Origin: Nomia melanderi
Lineage: Eukaryota > Arthropoda > Insecta > Hymenoptera > Halictidae
Reading direction: 5' to 3'
NCBI RefSeq assembly: GCF_051020985.1
Contig: NC_134999.1
Location: forward strand, 5,022,001-5,086,000
Length of the DNA stretch: 64,000 nucleotides
The notes beneath the pieces are model-generated. The model did no database searches. It was not told the DNA's origin and saw only the letters and a program-made list of their open reading frames with translations. How positions within the stretch are numbered: the first letter of the stretch is position 1; every line of letters starts with the position of its first letter. Positions 15,001 to 26,890 of the stretch are shown piece by piece. Made by a program: the position numbers and the translations under genes.

Positions 15001-16309
15001 TCCCATCGGTCAGCCGGATGTAGCCTTGGTCCCTATGAGATCTCCCCTGGTTTCCAATCACTTCTAAGTCAAATGGCTTCCCCCACCTTCCTGGTAATTC
15101 TGGCCGACGGAATCCAAGTTTTCCACTTTGGAAACCTGGCTTGTATAGTATAAAGTCAATTTCGACCAAAAGTATCCCGACCTTCCCATCGGTCAACCGG
15201 ATGTAGCCTTGGTCCCTATGAGACCTCTCCCTGGTGTCCAATCACTTCTAAGTCAAATGGCTTCCCCCGACATTCCTGGCAATTCTGGCCGACAGAATCC
15301 AAGTTTTCCACTTTGGCAATCTGGTTTATATAGTCTAAAGTCAATTTCGACCAAAAGTATTCCGAACTTCCCATCGGTCAGCCGGATGTAGCCTTGGAAC
15401 CTATGAGACCTTGTCCTGGAGTCCAATCACTGCTAAGTCAAATGGCTACCCCCGACATACCTGGCAATTCTGCCCGGCGGAATCCAAGTTTTGCACTTTG
15501 GAAACCTGGATTGTATAGTCTAAAGTCAATTCCGACCAAAAGTATCCCGACCTGCCCATCGGTCAGCCGGATGTAGCCTTGGAACCTATGAGACCTCGTC
15601 CTGGAGTCCCATCACAGCTAAGTCAAATGGCTCCCCCAACCTTCCTGGCAATTCTGCCCCGACGGAATGCAAGCATTGCGCTTTGGAAACCTGGATTGTA
15701 TAGTCTAAAGCCAATTTCGACCAAAAGTATCCCGATCTTCCCATCGGTCAGCCGGATGTAGCCTTGGAACCTATGAGACCTCGTCCTGGAGTCCCATCAC
15801 AGCTAAGTCTAGTGACTACCCCCGACCTTCAAGGCAATTCTGCCCGACGGAATCCAAGTTTTCCACTTTGGAAACCTGGATTGTATAGTCTAAGGTCAAT
15901 TTCGACCAAAAGTATCCCGACCTTCGCATCGGTCAGCCGGATGTAGCCTTGGTCCCTATGAGATATCGTCCTGGAGTCCCATCACTGCTAAGTCAAATGG
16001 CTACCGCCGACCTTCCTGGCAATTCTGGCCGACGGAATCCATGTTTTCCACATTGGCAACCTGGTTTGTATAGTCTAAAGTCATTTTCGACCAAAAGTAT
16101 CCAGACCTTCCCATCGGTCAGCCGGATGTAGCCTTGGTCCCTATGAGATCTCGTCCTGGCGTACCATCACTGCTAAGTCAAATGGCTACACCCGACCTTG
16201 CTGGCAATTCTGACCGACGGAATCCAAGATTTCCACTTTGGAAACCTGGTTTGGATAGTCTAAAGTCAATTTCGACCAAAAGTATCCCGACCTTCCCATC
16301 GGTCAGCCG
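12063..16309. repeat. Higher-order block of about 23 monomers (source copy)
   Basis: This stretch is the apparent template for the neighbouring block starting at 16310. The segment 12063-13858 recurs at 16310-18105 (offset 4247), and 14780 to about 16275 recurs at 18105 to about 19600 (offset 3325). Shared rare variants include GAGCCCCATCACTGC with CAACTGGTTACCCCC, GTCAACCGGATG, CTGCCGTCGG, CTGCCCCGACGGAATGC and CATTGCGCTTTGG. The block is an ordinary run of the 185-bp satellite and carries no gene. Confidence 0.85.
13182..13560. repeat. Two-monomer block present three times (13182, 17429, 22052)
   Basis: This pair of monomers is marked by GTCAAGTGACTACCCCCG, AACTTCATGG, GGTCAGGCGGATG and CACTGGTAAG. 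It occurs at 13182, 17429 and 22052, at offsets of 4247 and 4623 bp. The third copy lies outside the 12063-19600 duplication, so this block has spread further through the left array. Confidence 0.8.
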
Positions 16310-19300
16310 GATGTAGCCTTCGTCCCTATGAGACATGGTCCTGGAGCCCCATCACTGCTAAGTCAACTGGTTACCCCCTACCTTCCTGGAAATTCTGGCC
16401 GACGGAATCCAAGTTATCCACTTTGGCAACCTGGATTGTATAGTCTAAAGATAATTTCGACCAAAAGTACCCCGACCTTCCCATCGGTCAGCCCGATGTA
16501 GCCTTCGTCCCTATGAGACATGGCCCTGGAGTCCCATCACTGCTAAGTCAATTGGCTACCCCCGACCTTCCTGGCAATTCTGCCCGACGGAATCCAATTT
16601 TCCGCTTTGGAAACCTGGTTTGTATAGTCTAAAGTCAATTTCGACAAAAAGTATCCCGACCTTCCCGTCGGTCAGCCGGATGTAGCCTTCGTCCCTATGA
16701 GACATCGTCCTGGAGTCCCATCACTGCTAAGTCAAATGGCTACCCCCGATCTACCTGGCAATTCTGGCCGACGGAATCCAAGTTTTCCACTTTGGAAACC
16801 TGGCTTGTATAGTATAAAGTCAATTTCGACAAAAAGTATCCCGACCTTCCCATCGGTCAACCGGATGTAGCCTTGGTCCCTATGAGACCTCTCCCTGGTG
16901 TCCAATCACTTCTAAGTCAAATGGCTTCCCCCGACATTCCTGGCAATTCTGGCCGACGGAATCCAAGTTTTCCACTTTGGCAATCTGGTTTGTATAGTCT
17001 AAAGTCAATTTCGACAAAAAGTATCCCGACCTTCCCATCGGTCAGCCGGATGTAGCCTTGGAACCTATGAGACCTCGTCCTGTAGTCCAATCACTGCTAA
17101 GTCAAATGGCTACCCCCTACCTTCCTAGCAATTCTGCCCCGGACGGAATGCAGGTTTTGCACTTTGGAAACCAGGATTGTGTAGTCTAAAGTCAATTTCG
17201 ACCAAAAGTATCCCGACCTTCCCGTCGGTCAGCCGGATGTAGCCTTGGAACCTATGAGACATCGTCCTGGAGTCCCATCACTGCTAAGTCAAATGGCTCC
17301 CCCAACCATCCTGGCAATTCCGGCTGACGGAATCCAAGTTTTCCACTTTGGAAACCTGGATTGTATAGTCTAAAGTCAATTTCGACCAAAAGTATCCCGA
17401 CCTTCCCATCGGTCAGCCGGATGTAGTCTTGGAACCTATGAGACCTCGTCCCGGAGTCCCATCACAGCTAAGTCAAGTGACTACCCCCGAACTTCATGGC
17501 AATTCTGCCCGACGGAATCCAAGTTTTCCACTTTGGAAACCTGGATTGTATAGTCTAAGGTCAATTTCGACCAAAAGTATCCCGACCTTCCCATCGGTCA
17601 GGCGGATGTAGCCTTGGTCCCTATGAGATCTCGTCCTGGAGTCCCATCACTGGTAAGTCAAATGGCTACCCCCTACCTTCCTGGCAATTCTGGCCGACGG
17701 AATCCAAGTTTTCCACTTTGTAAACCTTGTTTGTATAGTCTAAAGTCAATTTCGACCAAAAGTATACCGAACTTCCCATGGGTCAGCCGGATGTAGCCTT
17801 CGTCCCTATGACACATCGTCGTGGAGTCCCATTACTGCTAAGTCAAATGGCTACCCCCGACCTTCCTGGCAATTCTGCCCGACGGAATCCAATTTTCCAC
17901 TTTGGAAACCTGGTTTGTATAGTCTAAAGTCAATTTCGACAAAAAGTATCCCGACCTTCCCATCGGTCAGCCGGATGTAGCCTTCGTCCCTATGAGACAT
18001 CGTCCTGGTGTCCCATCACTGCTAAGTCAAATGGCTACCCCCGATCTACCTGGCAATTCTGCCGTCGGAATCCAAGTTTTGCACTTTGGAAACCTGGATT
18101 GTATAGCCTAAAGTCAATTTCGACAAAAAGTATCCCTACCTTCCCATCGGTCAGCCGGATGTAGCCTTCGTCCCTATGAGACGTCGTCCTGGAGTCCCAT
18201 CACTGCTAAGTCAAATGGCTACCCCCGATCTACCTGGCAATTCTGCCGACGGAATCCAAGTTTTCCACTTTGGAAACCTGGATTGTATAGTCTAAAGTCA
18301 TTTTCGATCAAAAGTATCCAGGCCTTCCCATCGGTCAGCCGGATGTAGCCTTGGTCCCTATGAGATCTCCCCTGGTTTCCAATCACTTCTAAGTCAAATG
18401 GCTTCCCCCACCTTCCTGGTAATTCTGGCCGACGGAATCCAAGTTTTCCACTTTGGAAACCTGGCTTGTATAGTATAAAGTCAATTTCGACCAAAAGTAT
18501 CCCGACCTTCCCATCGGTCAACCGGATGTAGCCTTGGTCCCTATGAGACCTCTCCCTGGTGTCCAATCACTTCTAAGTCAAATGGCTTACCCCGACATTC
18601 CTGGCAATTCTGGCCGACAGAATCCAAGTTTTCCACTTTGGCAATCTGGTTTATATAGTCTAAAGTCAATTTCGACCAAAAGTATTCCGAACTTCCCATC
18701 GGTCAGCCGGATGTAGCCTTGGAACCTATGAGACCTTGTCCTGGAGTCCAATCACTGCTAAGTCAAATGGCTACCCCCGACACACCTGGCAATTCTGCCC
18801 GGCGGAATCCAAGTTTTGCACTTTGGAAACCTGGATTGTATAGTCTAAAGTCAATTCCGACCAAAAGTATCCCGACCTGCCCATCGGTCAGCCGGATGTA
18901 GCCTTGGAACCTATGAGACCTCGTCCTGGAGTCCCATCACAGCTAAGTCAAATGGCTCCCCCAACCTTCCTGGCAATTCTGCCCCGACGGAATGCAAGCA
19001 TTGCGCTTTGGAAACCTGGATTGTATAGTCTAAAGTCAATTTCGACCAAAAGTATCCCGATCTTCCCATCGGTCAGCCGGATGTAGCCTTGGAACCTATG
19101 AGACCTCGTCCTGGAGTCCCATCACAGCTAAGTCTAGTGACTACCCCCGACCTTCAAGGCAATTCTGCCCGACGGAATCCAAGTTTTCCACTTTGGAAAC
19201 CTGGATTGTATAGTCTAAGGTCAATTTCGACCAAAAGTATCCCGACCTTCGCATCGGTCAGCCGGATGTAGCCTTGGTCCCTATGAGATATCGTCCTGGA

Positions 19301-19600
19301 GTCCCATCACTGCTAAGTCAAATGGCTACCGCCGACCTTCCTGGCAATTCTGGCCGACGGAATCCATGTTTTCCACATTGGCAACCTGGTTTGTATAGTC
19401 TAAAGTCATTTTCGACCAAAAGTATCCAGACCTTCCCATCGGTCAGCCGGATGTAGCCTTGGTCCCTATGAGATCTCGTCCTGGCGTACCATCACTGCTA
19501 AGTCAAATGGCTACACCCGACCTTGCTGGCAATTCTGACCGACGGAATCCAAGATTTCCACTTTGGAAACCTGGTTTGGATAGTCTAAAGTCAATTTCGA
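16310..19600. repeat. Tandem copy of the 12063-16309 block lacking five monomers
   Basis: The copy follows its source directly. It matches with offset 4247 up to about 18105 and with offset 3325 afterwards. The 922-bp difference equals five monomers minus 3 bp. The switch lies near GGATTGTATAG(T/C)CTAAAG, where the upstream part resembles 13858 and the downstream part resembles 14780. An in-register deletion or unequal crossover after duplication explains this. Similarity fades at about 19600, where GACTAAAAGTATCCCGAACT replaces GACCAAAAGTATCCCGACCT. Confidence 0.82.
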
Positions 19601-22600
19601 CTAAAAGTATCCCGAACTTCCCATCGGTCAGCCGGATGTAGCCTTGGAACCTATGAGACCTCGTCCTGGAGTCCCATCACTGCTAAGTCAAATGACTACC
19701 CCCTACCTTCCTGGCAATTCTGCCCCGGACGGAATGCAAGCTTTGTACTTTGGAAACCTGGATTGTATAGTCTAAAGTCAATTTCGACCAAAAGTATCCC
19801 GACCTTCCCATCGGTCAGCCGGATGTAGCCTTGGAACCTATGAGACCTCGTCCTGGAGTCCCATCACTGCTAAGTCAAATGGCTACCGCCGACCTTCCTG
19901 GCAATTCTGGCCGACGGAATCCAAGTTTTCCACTTTGGCAACCTGGTTTGTATATTCTAAAGTCATTTTCGACCAAAAGTATCCCGACCTTCCCATCGGT
20001 CAGCCGGATGTAGCCTTCGTCCCTATGAGACATCGTCCTGGAGTCCCATCAATGCTAAGTCAAATGGCTACCCCCGACCTTCCTGGCAATTCTGCCCGAC
20101 GGAATCCAAGTTTTGCACTTTGGAAACCTGGATTGTATAGTCTAAGGTCAATTTCGACCAAAAGTATCCCGACCTTCCCATCGGTCAGCCGGATGTAGCC
20201 TGGGAACCTATGAGACCTCGTCCTGGAGTCCCATCACTGCTAAGTCAAATGGCTACCCCCGACCTTCCTGGCAATTCTGCCCGACGGAATCCAAGTTATC
20301 CACTTTGGCAACCTGGTTTGTATAGTCTAAAGTCCTATTCGACCAAAAGTATCCAGGCCTTCCCATCGGTCAGCCGGATGTAGCCTTGGTCCCTATGAGA
20401 TCTCTCCCTGGTGTCCAATCACTTCTAAGTCAAATGACTTCCCCCACCTTCCTGGTAATTCTGGCCGACGGAATCCAAGTTTTCCACTTTGGTAACCTGT
20501 ATTGTTTAGTCTAAAGCCAATTTCGACAAAAAGTATCCCGACCTTCCCATCGGTCAGCCGGATGTAGCCTTCGTCCCTATGAGACCTCGTCCTGGAGTCC
20601 CATTACAGCTAAGTCTAATGACTACCCCCGACCTTCCTGGCAATTCTGCCCGACGGAATCCAAGTTTTCCACTTCGGCAACCTGGTTTGTATAGTCTAAA
20701 GTCATTTTCGACCAAAAGTATCCAGGCCTTCCCATCGGTCAGCCGGATGTAGCCTTGGTCCCTATGAGATCTCGTCCTGGAGTCCCATCACTGCTAAGTC
20801 AAATGACTACCCCCTACCTTCCTGGCAATTCTGCCCCGGACGGAATGCAAGCTTTGTACTTTGGAAACCTGGATTGTATAGTCTAAAGTCAATTTCTACC
20901 AAAAGTATCCCGACCTTCCCATCGGTCAGCCGGATGTAGCCTTGGAACCTATGAGACCTCGTCCTGGAGTCCCATCACTGCTAAGTCAAATGGCTACCGC
21001 CGACCTTCCTGGCAATTCTGGCCGACGGAATCCAAGTTTTCCACTTTGGCAACCTGGTTTGTATATTCTAAAGTCATTTTCGACCAAAAGTATCCCGACC
21101 TTCCCATCGGTCAGCCGGATGTAGCCTTCGTCCCTATGAGACATGGCCCTGGAGTCCCATCACTGCTAAGTCAATTGGCTACCCCCGACCTTCCTGGCAA
21201 TTCTGCCCGTCGGAATCCAAGGTTTGCACTTTGGAAACCTGGATTGTATAGTCTAAAGTCATTTTCGACCAAAAGTATCCCGACCTGCCCATCGGTCAGC
21301 CGGATGTAGCCTTGGAACCTATGAGACCTCGTCCTGGAGTCCCATCACTGCTAAGTCAAATGACTACCCCCGACCTTCCTGGCAATTGGGCCCCGACGGA
21401 ATGCAAGCTTTGCACTTTGGAAACCTGGATTGTATAGTCTAAAGTCAATTTCGACCAAAAGTATCCCGACATTCCCATCGGTCAGCCAGATGTAGCCTTG
21501 GAACCAATGAGACCTCGTCCTGGAGTCCCATCACAGCTAAGTCAAGTGACTACCCCCGACCTTCATGGCAATTCTGCCCGACGGAATCCAAGTTTTCCTC
21601 TTTGTAAACCTTGTTTGTATAGTCTAAATTCAATTTCGACCAAAAGTATCCCGAACTTCCCATGGGTCAGCCGGATGTAGCCTTCGTCCCTATGAGACAT
21701 CGTCGTGGAGTCCCATCACTGCTAAGTCAAATGGCTACCCCCGACCTTCCTGGCAATTCTGCCCGACGGAATCCAATTTTCCTCTTTGGAAACCTGGTTT
21801 GTATAGTCTAAAGTCAATTTCGACAAAAAGTATCCCGACCTTCCCATCGGTCAGCCGGATGTAGCCTTCGTCCCTATGAGACATCGTCCTGGAGTCCCAT
21901 CAATGCTAAGTCAAATGGCTACCCCCGATCTACCTGGCAATTCTGGCCGACGGAATCCAAGTTTTCCAGTTTGAAAACCTGGCTTGTATAGTATAAAGTC
22001 AATTTCGACCAAAAGTATCCCGACCTTCCCATCGGTCAGCCGGATGTAGTCTTGCAACCTATGAGACCTCGTCCTGGAGTCCCATCACAGCTAAGTCAAG
22101 TGACTACCCCCGAACTTCATGGCAATTCTGCCCGACGGAATCCAAGTTTTCCACTTTGGAAACCTGGATTGTATAGTCTAAGGTCAATTTCGACCAAAAG
22201 TATCCCGACCTTCCCATCGGTCAGGCGGATGTAGCCTTGGTCCCTATGAGATCTCGTCCTGGAGTCCCATCACTGGTAAGTCAAATGGCTACCCCCTACC
22301 TTCCTGGCAATTCTGGCCGACGGAATCCAAGTTTTCCACTTTGTAAACCTTGTTTGTATAGTCTAAAGTCAATTTCGACCAAAAGTATCCCGAACTTCCC
22401 ATGGGTCAGCCGGATGTAGCCTTCGTCCCTATGAGACATCGTCGTGGAGTCCCATTACTGCTAAGTCAAATGGCTACCCCCGACCTTCCTGGCAATTCTG
22501 CCCGACGGAATCCAATTTTCCACTTTGGAAACCTGGCTTGTATAGTCTAAAGTCAATTTCGACAAAAAGTATCCCGACCTTCCCATTGGTCAGCCCGATG

Positions 22601-24699
22601 TAGCCTTCGTCCCTATGAGACATGGTCCTGGAGTCCCATCAGTCCTAAGTCAAATTGCTACCCACGACCTTCCCGGCAATTCTGCCCGACGGGATCCAAG
22701 TTTTCCACTTTGGAAACCTGGTTTGTGTAGTCTAAAGTCATTTGCGACCAAAAGTATCCAGAGCTTCCCATCGGTCGGCCGGATGTAGCCTTGGAACCTC
22801 TGAGACCTCTCCCTGGTGTCCAATCACTTCTAAGTCAAATGGCTTCCCCCGACATTCCTGGCAATTCTGGCCGACGGAATCCAAGTTTTCCACTTTAGCA
22901 ATCTGGTTTGTCTAGTCTAAAGTCAATATCGACCAAAAGTATTCCGAACTTCCCATCGGTCAGCCGGATGTAGCCTTGGAACCTATGAGACCTTGTCCTG
23001 GAGTCCAATCACTGCTAAGTCAAATGGCTACCCCCGACATACCTGGCAATTCTGGCCGACGGAATACAAGTTTTCCACTTTGTAAACCTTGTTTGTATAG
23101 TCTAAAGTCAATATCGACCAAAAGTATTCCGAACTTCCCATCGGTCAGCCGGATGTATCCTTGGAACCTATGAGACCTCGTCCTGGAGTCCCATCACTGC
23201 TAAGTCAAATGGCTCCCCCAACCTTCCTGGCAATTCTGCCCCGACGGAATGCAAGCATTGCGCTTTGGAAACCTGGATTGTATAGTCTAAAGTCAATTTC
23301 CACCAAAAGTATCCCGACCTTCCCATCGGTCAGCCGGATGTAGCCTTGGAACCTATGAGACCTCGTCCTGGAGTCCCATCACAGCTAAGTCAAGTGACTA
23401 CCCCCGACCTTCATGGCAATTCTGCCCGACGGAATCCAAGTTTTCCACATTGGCAACCTGGTTTGTATAGTCTAAAGTCATTTTCGACCAAAAGTATCCA
23501 GACCTTCCCATCGGTCAGCCGGATGTAGCCTTGGTCCCTATGAGATCTCGTCCTGGCGTGCCATCACTGCTAAGTCAAATGGCTACACCCGACCTTCCTG
23601 GCAATTCTGACCGACGGAATCCAAGTTTTCCACTTTGGAAACCTTGTTTGGATAGTCTAAAGTCAATTTCGACTAAAAGTATCCCGAACTTCCCATCGGT
23701 CAGCCGGATGTATCCTTGGAACCTGAGACCTCGTCCTGGAGTCTCATCACTGCTAAGTCAAATCACTACCCCCGACCTTCCTCGCAATTCTGCCCGACGA
23801 AATCCAAGTTTTGCACCTTGGAAACCTGGATTGTATAGTCTAAATTCAATTTCGGCCAAATGTATCCCGACCTTCCCATCGGTCAGCAGGATGTAGCCTT
23901 GGTCCCTCTGAGACCTCGTCGTGGAGTCCCATCACAGCTAAGTCAAATGGCTCCCCCGACCTTCCTGGCAATTCCGGCCGACGGAATCAAAGTTTTCCAC
24001 TTTGGAAACCTGGTTTGTATAGTCTAAAGTCAATTTCGACCAAAAGTATCCCGACCTTCCCATCGGTCAGCCGGATGTAGCCTTGGTCCCTATGAGATCT
24101 CGTCCTGGAGTCCCATCACTGCTAATTCAAATGGCTACCCTCGAACTTCCTGGCAATTCTGGCCGACGGAATCCAAGTTTTCCACTTTGGCAACCTGGTT
24201 TGTATAGTCTAAAGTCATTTTCGACCAAAAGTATCCAGACCTGCCCATCGGTCAGCCGGATGTAGCCTTGGTCCCTATGAGACCTCGCCCTGGTGTCCAA
24301 TCACTGCTAAGTCAAATGAATACCCCCGACCTACCTGGCAATTCTGCCCGACGGAATCCAAGTTTTGCACTTTCGAAACCTGGATTGTATAATCTAAATT
24401 CAATTTCGACCAAAAGTATCCCGACCTTCCCATCGGTCAGCCGGATGTAGCTTTCGTCCCTATGAGACATCGTCCTGGAGTCCCATCACTGCTAAGCCAA
24501 ATGGTTACCCCCGACCTTCCTGGCAATTCTGCCCGACGGAATCCAAGTTTTGCACTTTGGAAACCTGGATTGTATAGTCTAAAGTCAATTTCGACCAAAA
24601 GTATCCCGAACTTCAAATGGGTCAGCCGGATGTAGCCTTCGTCCCTATGAGACATCGTCCTGGAGTCCCATCACTGCTAAGTCAAATGGCTACCCCCGA

Positions 24700-25215
24700 C
24701 CTACCTGGCAATTCTGTCGACGGAATCCAAGTTTTGCACTTTGGAAACCTGGTTTGTATAGTCTAAAGTTATTTCCGACCAAAATTATCCAGACCTTCCC
24801 ATCGGTCAGCCGTATGTAGCCTTGGTCCATATCAGATCTCGTCCTGGAGTCCCATGACTGCTAAGTCAAATGGCTGCACCCGACCTTCCTGGCAATTCTG
24901 TCGACGGAATCCAAGTTTTGCACTTTGGAAACCTGGTTTGTATAGTCTAAAGTCATTTCCGACCAAAATTATCCAGACCTTCCCATCGGTCAGCCGTATG
25001 TAGCCTTGGTCCCTATCAGATCTCGTCCTGGAGTCCCATCACTGCTATGTCAAATGGCTACCCCCAACCTTCCTGGCAATTCTGTCGACGGAATCCAAGT
25101 TTTGCACTTTGGAAACCTGGATTGTATAGTCTAAAGTCATTTCCGACCAAAATTATCCAGACCTTCCCATCGGTCAGCCGTATGTAGCCTTGGTCCCTAT
25201 CAGATCTCGTCCTGG
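24700..25215. repeat. Edge subfamily: three adjacent 184-bp monomers with shared diagnostic variants
   Basis: Three neighbouring monomers share CTGTCGACGG (at 24715, 24899 and 25083), CCGACCAAAATTATCC, CAGCCGTATGTAGCC and CTATCAGATCTCG (CATATCAGATCTCG in the first). These variants are rare elsewhere in the window. The set lies 0.4-0.9 kb from the junction with the non-satellite island and looks like a recent local amplification. Confidence 0.8.
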
Positions 25216-25632
25216 AGTCCCATCACTGCTAAGTCAAATGGCTACCCCCGACCTTCCTGGCAATTCTGAAAGACGGAATCCAAGTTTTCCACTTTGGAAA
25301 CCTGGTTTGTATAGTCTAAAGTCAATTTCGACCAAATGTATCCCGACCTTCCCATCGGTCAGCCGGATGTAGCCTTCGTCCCTATGACACATCGTCATGG
25401 AGTCCAAACACTGCTAAGTCAAATGGCTACCCCCGACCTTCCTGGCAATTCTGCCCGACGGAATCCAAGTTTGGCACTTTGGAAACCTGGATTGTATAGT
25501 CTAAAGTCAATTTCGACCAAAACTATCCCGAACTTCCCATCGGTCAGCCGGATGTCGCCTTGGTCGCTATTAGACCTCGTCCTGGAGTCCCATCACTGCT
25601 AAGTCAAATGACTACCCCCGACCTTCATGGCA

Positions 25633-26155
25633 GCGAATTGTGTAAAGTATGCCGAGTAGTTATTCTTTATTTTAATTCTGATAGTGATTTGCTTCGCATT
25701 ACCGTGATATTGCCTATTTCCAATCAGATTCCTCTTCTCTGATTTCTCTCATATCGAATCAAGTACTTCCTCCTTGATTCCCTTCCTGGGCGTCTTGTCA
25801 CCATAATTGCTCGGCATATGTGAGACGAATGTATCGTTTTATAAGGCTAAACTACGTCAGAATTAAGATTGTATCCCCCAATTTTGCTCTTGTTGAATAA
25901 GAAAGTAAGGATTTCTTCCTTGATTTACTCCCCATACTGCGATGATTGTATAATATAAGTAATGCGTTGAGCGTGAACTGAATTAGAATTGTTCGTGCAA
26001 AAAAAGATGTCGATTATCCGCTCTAGGATACATTATTTCAGGCTCAAGGAAGAAGACATCGATCGACCGCCGTGGGATACATCGCTTTATTTACTAGTTA
26101 TGCTATATTAATCCCATATTACTATTTATTGCTATGTGTTCCTGCATTTCAGTAC
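25633..26155 (+). repeat. Partial copy of the ~1-kb unit, GC-rich core missing
   Basis: The segment starts with GCGAATTGTGTAAAGTATGC, matching 30769 and 31748. After TTATTCTTTA it skips about 370 bp of the GC-rich core seen in the other copies. It resumes at the two short hairpins (25722-25744 and 25756-25780), then continues through ATTGCTCGGCATAT and AGAATTAAGATTGTATCCCC. It ends in AT-rich sequence before TTTCAGTACAGACTCAAG. It contains a local duplication around 26036-26080 (TTTCAGGCTCAAGGAAGAAG). It abuts satellite directly on its left. Confidence 0.8.
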
Positions 26156-26345
26156 AGACTCAAGAATGAAGGCAGCTGGCGTGGGATTATTTTTAAGTGC
26201 GAAACCCAAAAATGCGTTGATAATAAGATGTCGAATTAGAAACGGAGGTCGATGGAAGTGAATTTCTATCCGCCTCCCAGAGTACATTCCCATCGAGGAT
26301 GCTGCTAGGCTAATCGGCTGCGGGATTGTATTAAATTGTATTAAG
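26156..26345 (+). repeat. Start segment of another ~1-kb unit copy
   Basis: AGACTCAAGAATGAAGGCAG matches the beginnings of the copies at 30547 and 31531. The stem-loop at 26244-26277 and GAGGATGCTGCTAGGCTAAT correspond to GAGGGTGTTGCTAGGCCAAT and GAGGATGGTGCTAGGCCAGT in those copies. Similarity fades after CTGCGGGATTGTATTAAAT. Confidence 0.75.
26244..26277 (+). ncRNA. Stem-loop A of the ~1-kb unit, left copy
   Basis: GGAGGTCGATGGAA pairs with TTCTATCCGCCTCC around a short loop. The equivalents are at 30638-30673 and 31617-31653, where the arms read GGAGGTCGGTGGA(A) and (T)TCCACCCACCTC. One G-C pair of those copies is A-T here (26252 with 26269), two others are G-T wobbles, and one C-C mismatch is shared by all three. 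Typed as ncRNA only because pairing is maintained. Transcription is not shown. Confidence 0.5.
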
Positions 26346-26361
26346 ACATTGTGCGCCGATT

Positions 26362-26435
26362 AAATTTCAGATACTAAAACATGGGCGTCAATGATTATAT
26401 TGATACATTGTTAAACATCAATCATACTGAAATTT
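26362..26435. other. Inverted repeat in AT-rich DNA
   Basis: AAATTTCAG (26362-26370) and CTGAAATTT (26427-26435) are perfect 9-bp arms. A second, imperfect stem (ATGATT..ATTGAT with ATCAATCAT) lies inside. The sequence to 26560 is otherwise plain AT-rich DNA. Confidence 0.45.
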
Positions 26436-26780
26436 ATAACCAATGGAGAAGAATAATAAATTCGATTTTGTAATTTTACTTTGTATTTTTGTTAAATATA
26501 TGTAAAATGTTACATTAACGTAGGATTAACAATTAAATAATAGACTAAAAATCCTCCACCACCGCGGGGCAGGCGCGCAGTGTGTTAATAACAAAAGCCA
26601 AGGTTCCTATAAAATCGTTGAGTGCAAACGGTCAAACAAGAAATTGCTTTTGATGTTGAACTCAAGGAGGTCGCGAGTATGGCGGGGACCTCCGACCTTA
26701 TAAGGACAGTCTTGACAGTGGTGGGCTCAGTTCCTCGCGAACTCTTCAACTGTGAGGATGGGGGAGGACCAGGAGACCCT

Positions 26781-26890
26781 CCTGGACTATCCTGGACTAT
26801 CCTGGGCTATCCTGGGCTACCCTGGGCTACCCTGGGCTACACTGGGCTACATTGGTCTACCCTGTACCTCTCTGGGCATCACTGGTCTAC
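26781..26890. repeat. 10-bp minisatellite, eleven units of CCTGGGCTAC type
   Basis: Successive 10-bp units read CCTGGACTAT (twice), CCTGGGCTAT, CCTGGGCTAC (three times), ACTGGGCTAC, ATTGGTCTAC, CCTGTACCTC, TCTGGGCATC and ACTGGTCTAC. The units are closest to each other at the left and decay to the right. A perfect CCAGGAG/CTCCTGG hairpin (26769-26785) precedes the run. All three frames are open across it, which accounts for overlapping short ORFs at 26622-27118. None looks like a real protein. Confidence 0.9.

Larger units (their letters stand above)
1..25632. repeat. Left satellite array, 185-bp tandem monomer, about 138 copies
   Basis: This is a continuous head-to-tail array with no other sequence in it. 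Landmarks recur every 184-185 bp in this order: CCTATGAGACCTC, GGCTACCCCCGACCTTCC, CTGCCCGACGGAATCC, GTTTTCCACTTTGGAAACC, GTATAGTCTAAAGTCAA, TTCGACCAAAAGTATCC and CATCGGTCAGCCGGATGTAG. Two common variants of the early segment exist, CGTCCTGGAGTCCCATCAC and CTCCCTGGTGTCCAATCAC, mixed along the array. Most monomers carry an open frame of 60 codons ending at the TAG of GGATGTAG. Because 185 is not a multiple of three, the frame closes and restarts each period. The frame is broken in many monomers and changes occur at all codon positions, so I treat it as a by-product of homogenised repeats. Monomer length fits one nucleosome plus linker. A centromeric or pericentromeric role is inference. Confidence 0.97.

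Noticed and set aside
1..25632. CRISPR-like array
   Set aside because: The whole 185-bp period is conserved with no unique spacers, and the context is eukaryotic satellite.
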